From: Paulinella micropora
Lineage: Eukaryota; Cercozoa; Imbricatea; Euglyphida; Paulinellidae
DNA: 25,243 bases
Assembly: GCA_019918135.1 (NCBI GenBank)
Contig: WBZZ01001376.1
Coordinates: forward strand, 155,001-180,243
Direction: 5' to 3'
Every line of letters starts with the position of its first letter. Within the stretch, counting starts at the first letter, position 1. Position numbers and translations under genes: made by a program. Of this stretch, positions 16,641-24,427 are shown piece after piece. Below the pieces are notes generated by a model. It worked only from the letters and a program-made list of their open reading frames with translations. It ran no database searches and had not been told where the DNA came from.

Positions 16641-17438
16641 TTAAGCATGATAGACTTTGAGAAGAATACTAACTTCAAAATTGACAGGACATTCAAGCAC
16701 TTCACCGCCCGCATTTCTAATTACAATATCAATAGACCTTAAACTTTTTGTTGTATTAAATGGCACATAATCGGCAACATCATTAGAACTCTCAAAGTAG
16801 CACTGGACTCCATAGGGTTTATCTAGATTACATTTACCGACCACGGAGAAATTACCATTTGCTTCAACTAAACCAGACTGATTTAAAGCACGGCTATGAA
16901 CATAAACGGCCGTTTCACCGATTAGATTGACTATGGATTGCATCGTGGCACTCGCCGCCGCCGAGATATCGGCAGTTAGTCCTATCTTGTCGCTAATCGT
17001 GCTATTATCGTAATCAAAAGCATACGTATCACCAGTGAAAGCGAAATTCAATTTATTAACGGAGTTCAAAGTTATAACTACAGAGTTGGGGGTAATTGCT
17101 GAATTAATCGCAGTTTGAAGAGCGGTAATAAATGTATCAATGGTGTATTGATTTGCTGTTACGATTGCCGTTTTTGTAGCCGATCCAGTTGTTTTAATCA
17201 ATGTGAGAGTGTTGGCATAACTCGGTATGTTTGGGAAAACATTTGGAATAGAGATACTTTTAACGACATAAGCACTGATTATATCAATATTACGACCAGT
17301 TGCTGGTAAATCAACGACGAAACGGCTATTGTGAGTAGAAGCGGATTTGGATTCTGTTTTATCGCTTGAGGAGACGCGAAGGAGGAAATTTTTTTTTGTT
17401 CGCTTCTCGTCTTCAAGATTGCTTATTGTAAATGACAT
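16641..17438 (-). CDS. Penton-like minor capsid protein
   Basis: 265 residues. Features of the PLV/virophage penton (single jelly-roll) family: an N-terminal 'HNSRFVVDLP' strand, 'VVKSISIPNVFPNI' with the characteristic S-I-P-N-V-F, a central variable beta insert, 'VYVHSRALNQSG', 'KPYGVQCYFESSN', and a C-terminal 'RSIDIVIRNAGGEVL' and 'ILLKVYHA' strand pair. In related viruses five copies fill the icosahedral vertices. The gene is intact and lies 42 bases downstream of the capsid gene on the same strand. A TATATATTATAAAATATTA leader precedes the ATG. Confidence 0.75.
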   Translation of the reverse strand: MSFTISNLEDEKRTKKNFLLRVSSSDKTESKSASTHNSRFVVDLPATGRNIDIISAYVVKSISIPNVFPNIPSYANTLTLIKTTGSATKTAIVTANQYTIDTFITALQTAINSAITPNSVVITLNSVNKLNFAFTGDTYAFDYDNSTISDKIGLTADISAAASATMQSIVNLIGETAVYVHSRALNQSGLVEANGNFSVVGKCNLDKPYGVQCYFESSNDVADYVPFNTTKSLRSIDIVIRNAGGEVLECPVNFEVSILLKVYHA

Positions 17439-17480
17439 TGCTATATATTATAAAATATTATATTCTAATTTTTAATTTTT

Positions 17481-18892
17481 TTATTGTTTTACGACGCATC
17501 TGCTGGGATAGATAGACGCCACTTTGACGTATTTCAACCAAGCAGTGATGGTGCGATTTTCATCATAAGTGGATGCATAACGAAGAGTGACTTCCGCAGT
17601 TCGTGAGTTATTAACCGCAATACCAGATGCTCCAATATGTGGCGACTGATTGAGTGTCTGGATAATGGTAGCAAATCCTGAGTTAGATGTAAGTCCTGTT
17701 TTATCTGAAGTAGAATAATAACTACGAAAGTTTTCAAGAGAAACAGACGAAGACATGTAAGCATCGCGAATACCCATAGTCGCTTGGAGATTGTTAATAT
17801 ACAATTCGGCGCATCCTCGTCGAACGGAGGCAAGATCATCTGTGCTTCCTCCAAGTTCCATCTTTTGTTGCGGGGCATACCAATCACCAATACGGCATTG
17901 ATATTGTCTGTAAGGCATTTGAGCAGTTCCCAAGTTATCAATATTAGCGTTTTCGGTGAGCACATTCTGAGTTACGATATACAAGCACTGAGCACGAGCA
18001 ACGGCTTTATTCACTTGGAGATTAAAATCATCGGAGACCCCGGATTTGCCTTTTGATTGTAATATGTTTCATAAGTGTATGGGAGCCCATCCTTGCTCCC
18101 CATCTGCTCCATAACATTTCTCTGGACGGCGGGAGCGAGAGAGAATGTCTCCAACATAACAACTGGATTTGATACGCTGTATTTCAAATTAGTAGTAGTA
18201 AATATAGTAGGAATAGCACCATTAGAGGTTCCAATGATAGTCAATGCTTCATTTACTGGTGCAAATGTCAAACGAAGTCTCATACCACTAATCAAAGAAG
18301 GAGGAATGAGAGTTTCTTCATTAAACACTCCTGAAAAGTAATGAAGAGGAATACAAACCCTCAATAAATTACCAGTCGCAACACTACCAGCAGTGGGGAC
18401 ATTAAGTGCAAAATCAGTAACCGAAGGGTCTGTAACATTAGCATTAACACTGACTGGTTCTCGTTGTCCCGCCATCTGTGCCTGCCTCCGGTAATCAAAA
18501 GGATAATGCCAAGGGAGAATATTTCGCACCATCTTGTTCAAATCTTCAATTCGTTCAAGTTCGCTACCATCCTTACTTTCCAGCAAAAATCTTTCAAAAA
18601 TAGCGGTAGCGGGAGTGTTCTGAAAACCAAGAGCACAAGCAACACCATCCTTTCCATCAGTGGCCACCAATCCTTCGGCCATAATGTCAAATGACAAATA
18701 GCAATTCTTCCCATAAACAAAATCAGTGCTTGCCTGTAATGTAAAAATCATTTCAGTTCCAGAATGCTGATCGGCGAAGTTGTTCTTAAAGATACTTCCC
18801 TGTTCAGTGAGCGCCAGACTTGCTGGCAACTCATATCTGAGGTTGTTGAGGGTCATCAACTCCTCAGTGACTTCAATCTCCTTTCTTTCCAT
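17481..18892 (-). pseudogene. Major capsid protein (double jelly-roll), single frameshift
   Basis: The first part (18892-18011, 293 codons) contains capsid-type blocks: 'YGKNCYLSFDI', 'IFERFLLESKDGSELERIEDLN', 'VCIPLHYFSGVF' and 'SGMRLRLTFAP'. It ends at a TGA just after a GGGG run near 18034-18037 (as read on the minus strand). The second part continues in another frame to 17481 (177 codons from the GTG at 18014, with open coding upstream of it) with 'AVARAQCLYIV' and a complete second jelly-roll, ending 'SIYPSRCVVKQ'. Together they match the normal size of about 470 residues for PLV capsids. A one-base slip in the G run explains the split; it could be a true mutation, a sequencing indel or, less likely, programmed frameshifting. 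The gene is next to the penton-like gene, as usual. Confidence 0.78.
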
Positions 18893-18972
18893 TTTTTTGT
18901 GTGGTTGTGGGATTGTAAATTCGCAATACTACTATACTAAAAAAATAATAATAGAAATTAAAAATAATTATT

Positions 18973-19368
18973 TATTCACCTGAAACGGATTGTTTAATAA
19001 AATCAACTGAATTTTGTATGTTGTCAAGTCTCGCATCTTGTGGTGAAGTCAATTGAAACTCTCTTGCCTCAGCATTCTCAACTGCTTTCTTTAAATAAGC
19101 CAAACTGCTAACAGCAGTGTCCAAATCAACAACATCCGCATTTTTTTTTGTCAGAAATGTCTGTTAATGTGTTTTGAATAGTGCTCTTCTCATACGGGAC
19201 AAGATCGCCAAATTCAGTCCATGGTTGATTAACTAACGGGGCACCATGACTACTCCACAATTCAAACTGGTTTAGTTGAAACCCATCACTTTTTGGTCGG
19301 TTTGCTTCATTTATCTTTTTTATAAAGTCAATTGGCAAACGATTTGAAGCACTTGAGTTTTTTATCAT
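18973..19368 (-). pseudogene. Unknown small protein, broken in an A9 run
   Basis: The frame from 19368 encodes 80 residues (MIKNSSASNRLPIDFIKK ... TEFGDLVPYEKS) and stops at 19126 right after a run of nine A (19141-19149 as T on the plus strand). Beyond the run a second frame gives about 55 more residues of good coding quality, helical and ending at 18973, so the intact protein would be ~135 residues. The family is not recognised; it lies directly upstream of the capsid gene. A TTATATTATATA motif precedes the ATG. Confidence 0.55.
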
Positions 19369-19380
19369 TATATAATATAA

Positions 19381-19401
19381 GTTAATTTAATTTAAATCAA
19401 C
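19381..19401. promoter_or_regulatory. AT-rich palindrome, shared with 24380-24400
   Basis: Two 10-base arms (GTTAATTTAA and TTAAATCAAC) around one central T. It differs by one base from the palindrome inserted before the repeated ATPase start at 24380-24400. It lies upstream of the minus-strand gene starting at 19368. Confidence 0.4.
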
Positions 19402-19417
19402 TTTAAAATATATTTTA

Positions 19418-19774
19418 TCAATTACCATTAATTATTTTTTTCATAATCTGTAAATTCTGGTGTGTAATTCTTTCCTCTTTCATTTTCTTTAAATCCGCTA
19501 TGGCTTGATTTACATCAACATCATTAGTTTCAGTAACCTCCTTAGGTGGTGGCGGAGTTTCCTTAGAAGCATCCTCCATTGCTTCTATCTTACTTGCGGG
19601 TGTTGTGGTAGTGTGTTTCGGCACAGCAACAGGAGTGGGATTGACAGATTTGGGTAAGGATTGTTCAATCTTAAGTGCTGGAGACATCTCAATAGGTTTG
19701 GCATTTGGTTTAGGCAATGAAGTTTTTGCGGTTTCTATGTCTGGTATTTTTCTTTTTAATGCTTCATCTGGCAT
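19418..19774 (-). CDS. Proline-rich, partly disordered protein
   Basis: 118 residues from the ATG at 19774. The same frame is open to a GTG at 19834, and the added 20 basic residues look real, so it may instead be joined to the 56-residue frame upstream through a frameshift. The middle is Pro/Thr/Ala-rich and disordered (PNPTPVAVPKHTTTTPASK-like). The last 30 residues form a charged helix (NQAIADLKKMKEERITHQ). No domain is recognised. It may be a virion assembly or scaffold protein by position among structural genes; that is a guess. Confidence 0.5.
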   Translation of the reverse strand: MPDEALKRKIPDIETAKTSLPKPNAKPIEMSPALKIEQSLPKSVNPTPVAVPKHTTTTPASKIEAMEDASKETPPPPKEVTETNDVDVNQAIADLKKMKEERITHQNLQIMKKIINGN

Positions 19775-19824
19775 TTGGTCTAGTTGCTGTTCATTGGTCT
19801 TACTCCTCTTGCTTACTTTTGGTT

Positions 19825-19995
19825 TTATTGACACTTAATCTTGCCACTCTTAATATCCGCTTCTATCGTCTTTACTGCTAAGTATTCGGGCGATCCCTTA
19901 CGAATTGTTACGAATTTTCCTTGCGCATTTTGTTTATACCAAATAGCAATTGCTTGTTGATAGCACGTCTTGTATAATTTAGTTGATTCAGTCAT
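19825..19995 (-). CDS. Small 'GSPEY..VK' protein
   Basis: A 56-residue frame. It carries W19, then FVTIRKGSPEYLAVKTIE. The 'I-x-K-G-[ST]-P-E-Y-x-x-V-K' pattern recurs in small proteins of algal viruses, usually of unknown role. It overlaps the 5' end of the downstream proline-rich frame by 10 bases if that frame starts at 19834. The ATG follows a leader reading ATTATGTC-like on the minus strand. Confidence 0.5.
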   Translation of the reverse strand: MTESTKLYKTCYQQAIAIWYKQNAQGKFVTIRKGSPEYLAVKTIEADIKSGKIKCQ

Positions 19996-20040
19996 GACAT
20001 ATATTATGGAGAAAAAAAAACCATTTAATTTAATTAGTTT

Positions 20041-20943
20041 TTATAAATTGGTCATATCTCTATCCTTATTTAATCGTAATATAGTAGAGAAATTCTTTCT
20101 AAACTGGGTTGTTCTATCACTAGCCGTATTATTAATTGCTAGAAACGAATAAGGTTCTGCCGTAGCATACTTAACCATATTGTAAAATTCTTTTTTGGTG
20201 AGAAAAGGACTTTCATATTCATCTGCCAGTCTGTCAAGTTCGCTCCGCCTTACTCCATTAAAAATAATCATCCAATGGCAATTAATTCTTATTCTTCGCG
20301 GGAGTTGTGTATAACTCTGAGTTGCTACCCAGACTGACACTTTAGCATGTGTTGAAGCGAAAAACAACTCGGTAAGCACTTCTGATTTGAGAAAGGTTTT
20401 ACTCTGTGCTATGTCATCCAATAACAATAATATCTTTGGTGCCTTCTTAAACCCTTTAGTTTTAATTAGTTCTTTTTGTTTAGTTAATATTTCGCGCATT
20501 AGTTCTGGGCGGTCTTCTTTGATTATGTCTTCTTTTTTTAACTTGAGAGTGTCCTCCAAAATTGGGCATGGACTTAAGCAAAATACGACTATTCTATCAT
20601 AAAAACCTTTCAACATGTTCTTTTTGGCGAGTAGATTACAAATCATAACTGATTTACCTCCGCCAGTGCTGGCGCATATAACCATAGTCCCCATGGCTGG
20701 CAATATTCCTTCTTTTTGGATAGGGAGCAATTCAACACTATCTCTTTGTGTTTTAATTGGTTGTATTTCTAAGTCATTGTGAAATTTGGGCGGTTTTTTG
20801 CTATCTAACTCTGTTATTACTGGCCTGTCAATGGTAAATTCCTCGTGTGCTTTTTCTATATTGGTTTTCTCCAAACTCTGCTTCAAAAGTGTTTTTCGTG
20901 GCAACTTGTTTGCTATTAATCCTTTATGTATAGACCTCGGCAT
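20041..20943 (-). CDS. Genome-packaging ATPase (A32/FtsK-HerA type)
   Basis: 300 residues. The Walker A motif is ASTGGGKS (91-98), preceded by 'MVIC'. Walker B is ILLLLDDIA (161-169). A 'VWVATQS' strand with the sensor glutamine lies at 204-210, and an arginine-rich segment (RRIRINCHWMIIF) follows. This order is that of the packaging ATPases of poxvirus A32/PLV/virophage type, which pump DNA into preformed shells. The first 45 residues are a basic leader (IANKLPRKTLLKQ). The first 41 codons are duplicated at 24251-24374. A TATA-type palindrome lies four bases upstream of the ATG. The gene appears intact. Confidence 0.88.
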   Translation of the reverse strand: MPRSIHKGLIANKLPRKTLLKQSLEKTNIEKAHEEFTIDRPVITELDSKKPPKFHNDLEIQPIKTQRDSVELLPIQKEGILPAMGTMVICASTGGGKSVMICNLLAKKNMLKGFYDRIVVFCLSPCPILEDTLKLKKEDIIKEDRPELMREILTKQKELIKTKGFKKAPKILLLLDDIAQSKTFLKSEVLTELFFASTHAKVSVWVATQSYTQLPRRIRINCHWMIIFNGVRRSELDRLADEYESPFLTKKEFYNMVKYATAEPYSFLAINNTASDRTTQFRKNFSTILRLNKDRDMTNL

Positions 20944-20946
20944 CTA

Positions 20947-20963
20947 ATCTTATATTATAAGAT
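20947..20963 (-). promoter_or_regulatory. ATPase promoter palindrome, copy A
   Basis: The sequence ATCTTATATTATAAGAT sits between the stop of the upstream gene (20972-20974) and the ATPase ATG (20943). The same 17 bases occur before the repeated ATPase start (24403-24419), and the reverse complement occurs before the plus-strand gene at 24120 (24100-24116). Confidence 0.55.
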
Positions 20964-20971
20964 ATACTATA

Positions 20972-23679
20972 TTATGGATTTTGAAAATAGTTTGGATTGT
21001 ATCTATAATTATCATATTCGGCACCAAAGGGTTGGGGTGGTGAAGCATAATTATAGAAATAAGGAGAGTAAGGACTACCAAAAGCGTAATTACTTGGAGG
21101 ATTGACGAGCGGTTTAAAATCCTTTCTTTCTGGACGAGTTTGGACTTGTCGCGGGATTTCAGCAGGGAAGTTTCTGGTCAGTTTTCGTTTCATTTTTGGA
21201 AATGCGCTTTTGTCTTTCATTCTGGTCTGGATAACTGCTCTATTGTATCTATTCAACATAAAGTGATTATTTGTGTTGCCATAACGTGTGTTATCTAGTA
21301 ATTCAAAATCATTCTTGGTGTCTAGCATGCGATCGCGTCTTAGTTCGTTGCCTTTAATAAGTGGGTTTGTTTGTGAAGTGCCGATACCTCCATTTTGGTC
21401 GCTTGGCATTAGAAAACGAATAAGTGCTAACATATCTTCTCTTTCATCGGCGGGAGATTTCCCCATAATCTTATCAACCAATTGGTCAATACTTCTCATA
21501 CTATCAACCATGGCTTGATTTGGTGTTGTTGCTGGGTCTGGGTCATCTGAAACTTTGTATTCTTTCATCATTTCTTTAAGTTTTTCATCTTTAACTTTCT
21601 CCTCCCAGAATGGGAGCCCCTGTTTGTTCCACTTTTATAAACACCTCCTTCATACTCTGGTTGTGGATTTGGTGGTGCTGGTGCTTGTGTTGTTTGCGGT
21701 GCGGGTGTTGCTTGCGGTGGCATAGTTTGCGGTGGCATAGTTTGCGGTGCTGGTGGCATAGTTTGCGGTGCTGGTGGCATGGTTTGCGGTGGCATGGTTT
21801 GCGGTGGTTGAGTTGGTATTGGTGTTTGTTTTCTTGGCACACTCGCATCCCTCAATTCTAAATCCTCCAATTGCTTCATTTGGTCTGGAGTTAATTTACC
21901 CCGCATTTCTTCGTAAATTCTCTTATCCAAAATATCATCCGCATCTGCTACGTCTGATATACTAGCACCTTGATTTAGTGCTTGTTTGATAGCCTCTTCC
22001 CATCCAACTTTTGGATCGTCATAATTAGAAAGTTTAATTTTCTTTCCAGTCTTCGCTCTCAACGATTTAACAAATCCCTTTAAGTGCCTCGTTTGGGCAC
22101 CTTTATCATCAAGTATGAGCAAGTTATTGCCCAGTCCAATAGTATCTGCTACTACCATATCGTCTGAGTATGCGATCGGGACTTCAACACTAAGATTTAT
22201 ATCTTTTTCTATACTTGGTGGAATATCTTTTGTATTTATTTTTTCTATAAAATTATTAATTGTAGTTTCATTTGCTGGTGCGATAAGAGAATATCCTTTC
22301 ACACCATCGGCTTTTTCTTGTGATTTCACCATTTTATTAAAACCATCAACGAGTTCCGCATATTGTTTGCTGAATGTAGCAGGATTTACCGCTTTATTTA
22401 CTTTCAATGTGGCATCCTTGTCAAAACTGCCCACATTTTTCATAATACCAATCATAGACATTAATGTTTTATCTACATCGCCTATAAATCCGTTATACTT
22501 CGCATCTGGAGGAGTGGTTTTGATAGTTTTCCAAAACTTCATCGCATCCCAAAAAGATACTCCGCCACGTGCCCTTCCCTGTGCTTCTAAGGCCATTCTA
22601 GATATATCCGCTTTTGAAAACCTTGAGTTGTAATTGTCAAAAATACTCTTGGCAACTTCGGCCGTAGCCAAACCATTACTCGTTAGATAATCACTCATGT
22701 TGGTAATTCTTTCAAAGTATCGTTTATCGGCAAAGTCTTGGACATTCTTATCACCAGTAGCATACAATAAATCATGTTCAAAAGCAACTAAATCCAAAGC
22801 ATCTGCTGGTAGAATGTAAGGAAACTTACCGCGAGTTCTATCTTCTAATTGAAGACGGCTTTCCACTCGTGTGCCCCCACCATTATAATTACTTCCTTCG
22901 GTATGAATTCGTTCTTCTTCCAACTTAATGAGAGCATCTGGTTGAGCAGACCATGTTCTATATATTTCTTTAAGTGCTTTTCCAAGACCGAGAACCGTCA
23001 TAGTCTCTACGCCTGTTTTAAAATAGTCCCACGCACCCAAAGACACTAGTCCAGTGGCTAATCTGCTCATATATTCTCTTAATACATAATCACCTATTCT
23101 TTGCTGTCCGCCTGCGATCAGGCGGGGGTTAGGCGGAGGTAATCCCTGCGGTGCTTCATTTCTTGCTAGTGTTAGCAAATGTGCATTGAGAGCATCTGCT
23201 CTTCTTCTTCCAAGTAATCCAACATTCATTGCACGTAGTTGTGGATTGTTGGCAACAAATCTCAATATCTGCCCCCACGCTAGCCTTCTCACACCATATC
23301 GCCCAACACCTGTAGCAAGGTTAAGTAATCTATTAAGTCTGGGGCTCATAATTATCTCTTGAATACTTCTAATAATAGCATTAACAAATCTTTCTACACT
23401 TCGGGGGTCATCACCTATTCGTGGCACAAGCATCTTGTGTTCGTCGCCTATCTGTGCTTCTATTGAAGCATCATCTGGGTGTTTTCTCTCCCACTCTTCT
23501 CGGTTTTCTTTCCATTCTTTGTAATCTTGCTCCGCTTGCTTTCTATCCTCTCTTCGTATTACGCGAGTTTTGTCCGCTTTGCCCTTTTCTTTCATATACG
23601 TTAAACCCTTATCGGTTAATCGTTTTAAGGCTTCTTCTTTATATTCTTGTTTTACCAATTGTGCTATATCACGCTTCAT
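20972..23679 (-). pseudogene. Large minor virion protein with PLA2-like domain, one frameshift
   Basis: The ATG at 23679 (MKRDIAQLVKQ) is preferred over a TTG further upstream. The first frame runs to 21568 and the second from 21571 to 20972, together about 900 residues. A charged helical N-terminus (1-85) and two hydrophobic/helical parts (about 100-240) precede a phospholipase A2-like domain: a calcium-loop-like YNGGGT (about 265-270), then DALDLVAFEHDLLYATGDK with the H-D-x-x-Y active-site pair (H302, D303). This is the arrangement of parvovirus VP1 PLA2 domains. A Pro/Gln/Thr/Met repeat region (PPQTMPPAPQ) lies near residue 640-690, and a Tyr/Pro/Asn-rich C-terminus follows (FGSPYSPYFYNYASPP). 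The frame break is at a TTT run near 21621-21627. The repeated copy at 24428-25243 has TTTT there and reads through, so the gene is normally continuous. It is probably a membrane-penetration or core protein. Confidence 0.72.
21672..21822 (-). repeat. Tandem repeats coding PPQTM/PPAPQTM
   Basis: In-frame units of 15-21 bases (plus-strand core GGTGGCATAGTTTGCGGT) give repeated PPQTM and PPAPQTM in the disordered linker. The number and order of units differ from the second copy (about 25140-25243), as expected of repeat-length variation. Confidence 0.7.
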
Positions 23680-24076
23680 TTGCTGGATATTGTCTTCTAT
23701 GAAATGCGAAAATAAATATGATATAGCACACAATCATTTGTTCGTTCATGGGGGCAGTTCCGTGTTTTCTTTCAAATTCTTTCATATCAACACCATCATC
23801 TTTGAGGTGTGCTTTCAGTTCGTCGTAATTCATATTTACATAAATACTTCGCTTATTGTCCAAGGCACTAATCCTGTCTTTTAAATCTTCCATAGTATTC
23901 CCCCTCTTTGTTGAAGCATCCAATAATCTATCCGCTCTAAGCCTTTCGCGGGCTTGATTATTGATACCTTCATTAACTTGGTCAATCCAAAATTGGTCTG
24001 CTTCATCCAACAAATACTTATGTTCCCGTCTAATTTCGTTATAATATGCAAAAAATGGTTTTTCGTGTCGTGGCAT
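23669..24076 (-). CDS. Helical protein of unknown function upstream of PLA2-like gene
   Basis: 135 residues, MPRHEKPFFAYYNEIRREHK at the start, mainly charged helix (QARERLRADRLLDASTK, DLKDRISALDNK) until residue ~110. A short hydrophobic stretch (MIVCYIIFIFAF, about 114-125) could be a membrane anchor or could be the result of a frame change, since the downstream gene begins inside it. It overlaps the PLA2-like gene start by 11 bases. There is no recognised domain. It may be part of the same transcription unit. Confidence 0.5.
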   Translation of the reverse strand: MPRHEKPFFAYYNEIRREHKYLLDEADQFWIDQVNEGINNQARERLRADRLLDASTKRGNTMEDLKDRISALDNKRSIYVNMNYDELKAHLKDDGVDMKEFERKHGTAPMNEQMIVCYIIFIFAFHRRQYPANEA

Positions 24077-24119
24077 TTTTTTTATCCGCTATTATATATA
24101 TCTTATAATATAAGATACG
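24077..24119. promoter_or_regulatory. Divergent promoter region
   Basis: 43 bases separate the minus-strand ATG at 24076 and the plus-strand ATG at 24120. They contain TATTATATATA and the palindrome ATCTTATAATATAAGAT (24100-24116), which is the reverse complement of the ATPase promoter motif. It probably drives both genes. Confidence 0.5.
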
Positions 24120-24248
24120 ATGGAAAATAAAAAAGAAAAAAGCAAGGACGAGCAACAACTTGAAGAGTTGGAAAGGCTAGGGAAGGAAATTGACCAAATC
24201 CGCATCACTCAGAACTTGGTGAATAGAAACCCCAACATTATTAAATAG
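24120..24248 (+). CDS. Short charged helical protein, possibly truncated
   Basis: 42 residues (MENKKEKSKDEQQLEELERL ...), a single Glu/Lys-rich helix with heptad-like leucines. It is preceded by the strong AT palindrome in the correct orientation. Its stop codon lies exactly at the junction with the duplicated ATPase segment, so the natural C-terminus may have been lost. Confidence 0.45.
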   Translation: MENKKEKSKDEQQLEELERLGKEIDQIRITQNLVNRNPNIIK

Positions 24249-24250
24249 TA

Positions 24251-24374
24251 CTGGCCTGTCAATAGTAAATTCCTCATGTGCTTTTTCTATGTTGGTCTTC
24301 TCCAGATTTTGCTTCAAAAGTGTTTTTCGTGGCAACTTGTTTGCTATTAATCCTCTACGTATAGATTTAGGCAT
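24251..24374 (-). pseudogene. ATPase 5' fragment (copy B)
   Basis: The frame from 24374 matches ATPase residues 1-41 with a few substitutions (S4K-type changes near the start, S23N) and then runs into unrelated sequence at the duplication junction. Both Walker motifs are absent, so no active ATPase can be made. Confidence 0.8.
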
Positions 24375-24379
24375 CTAAA

Positions 24380-24419
24380 GTTGATTTAATTTAAATCAAC
24401 TTATCTTATATTATAAGAT
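24380..24419 (-). promoter_or_regulatory. Copy B promoter with extra palindrome
   Basis: The ATCTTATATTATAAGAT motif (24403-24419) is shared with copy A. Between it and the ATG lies an additional palindrome with 10-base arms around one T (24380-24400) that copy A lacks but that occurs, with one change, at 19381-19401. Confidence 0.5.
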
Positions 24420-24427
24420 ATACTATA

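Noticed and set aside
18011..18014. Separate second gene starting with GTG at 18014
   Set aside because: Good coding extends upstream of the GTG in the same frame and completes the capsid fold, so it is the second half of one broken gene.
22115..22633. 172-residue plus-strand frame
   Set aside because: It is antisense to the PLA2-like gene; the hydrophobic look comes from reading Lys/Asp-rich coding backwards.
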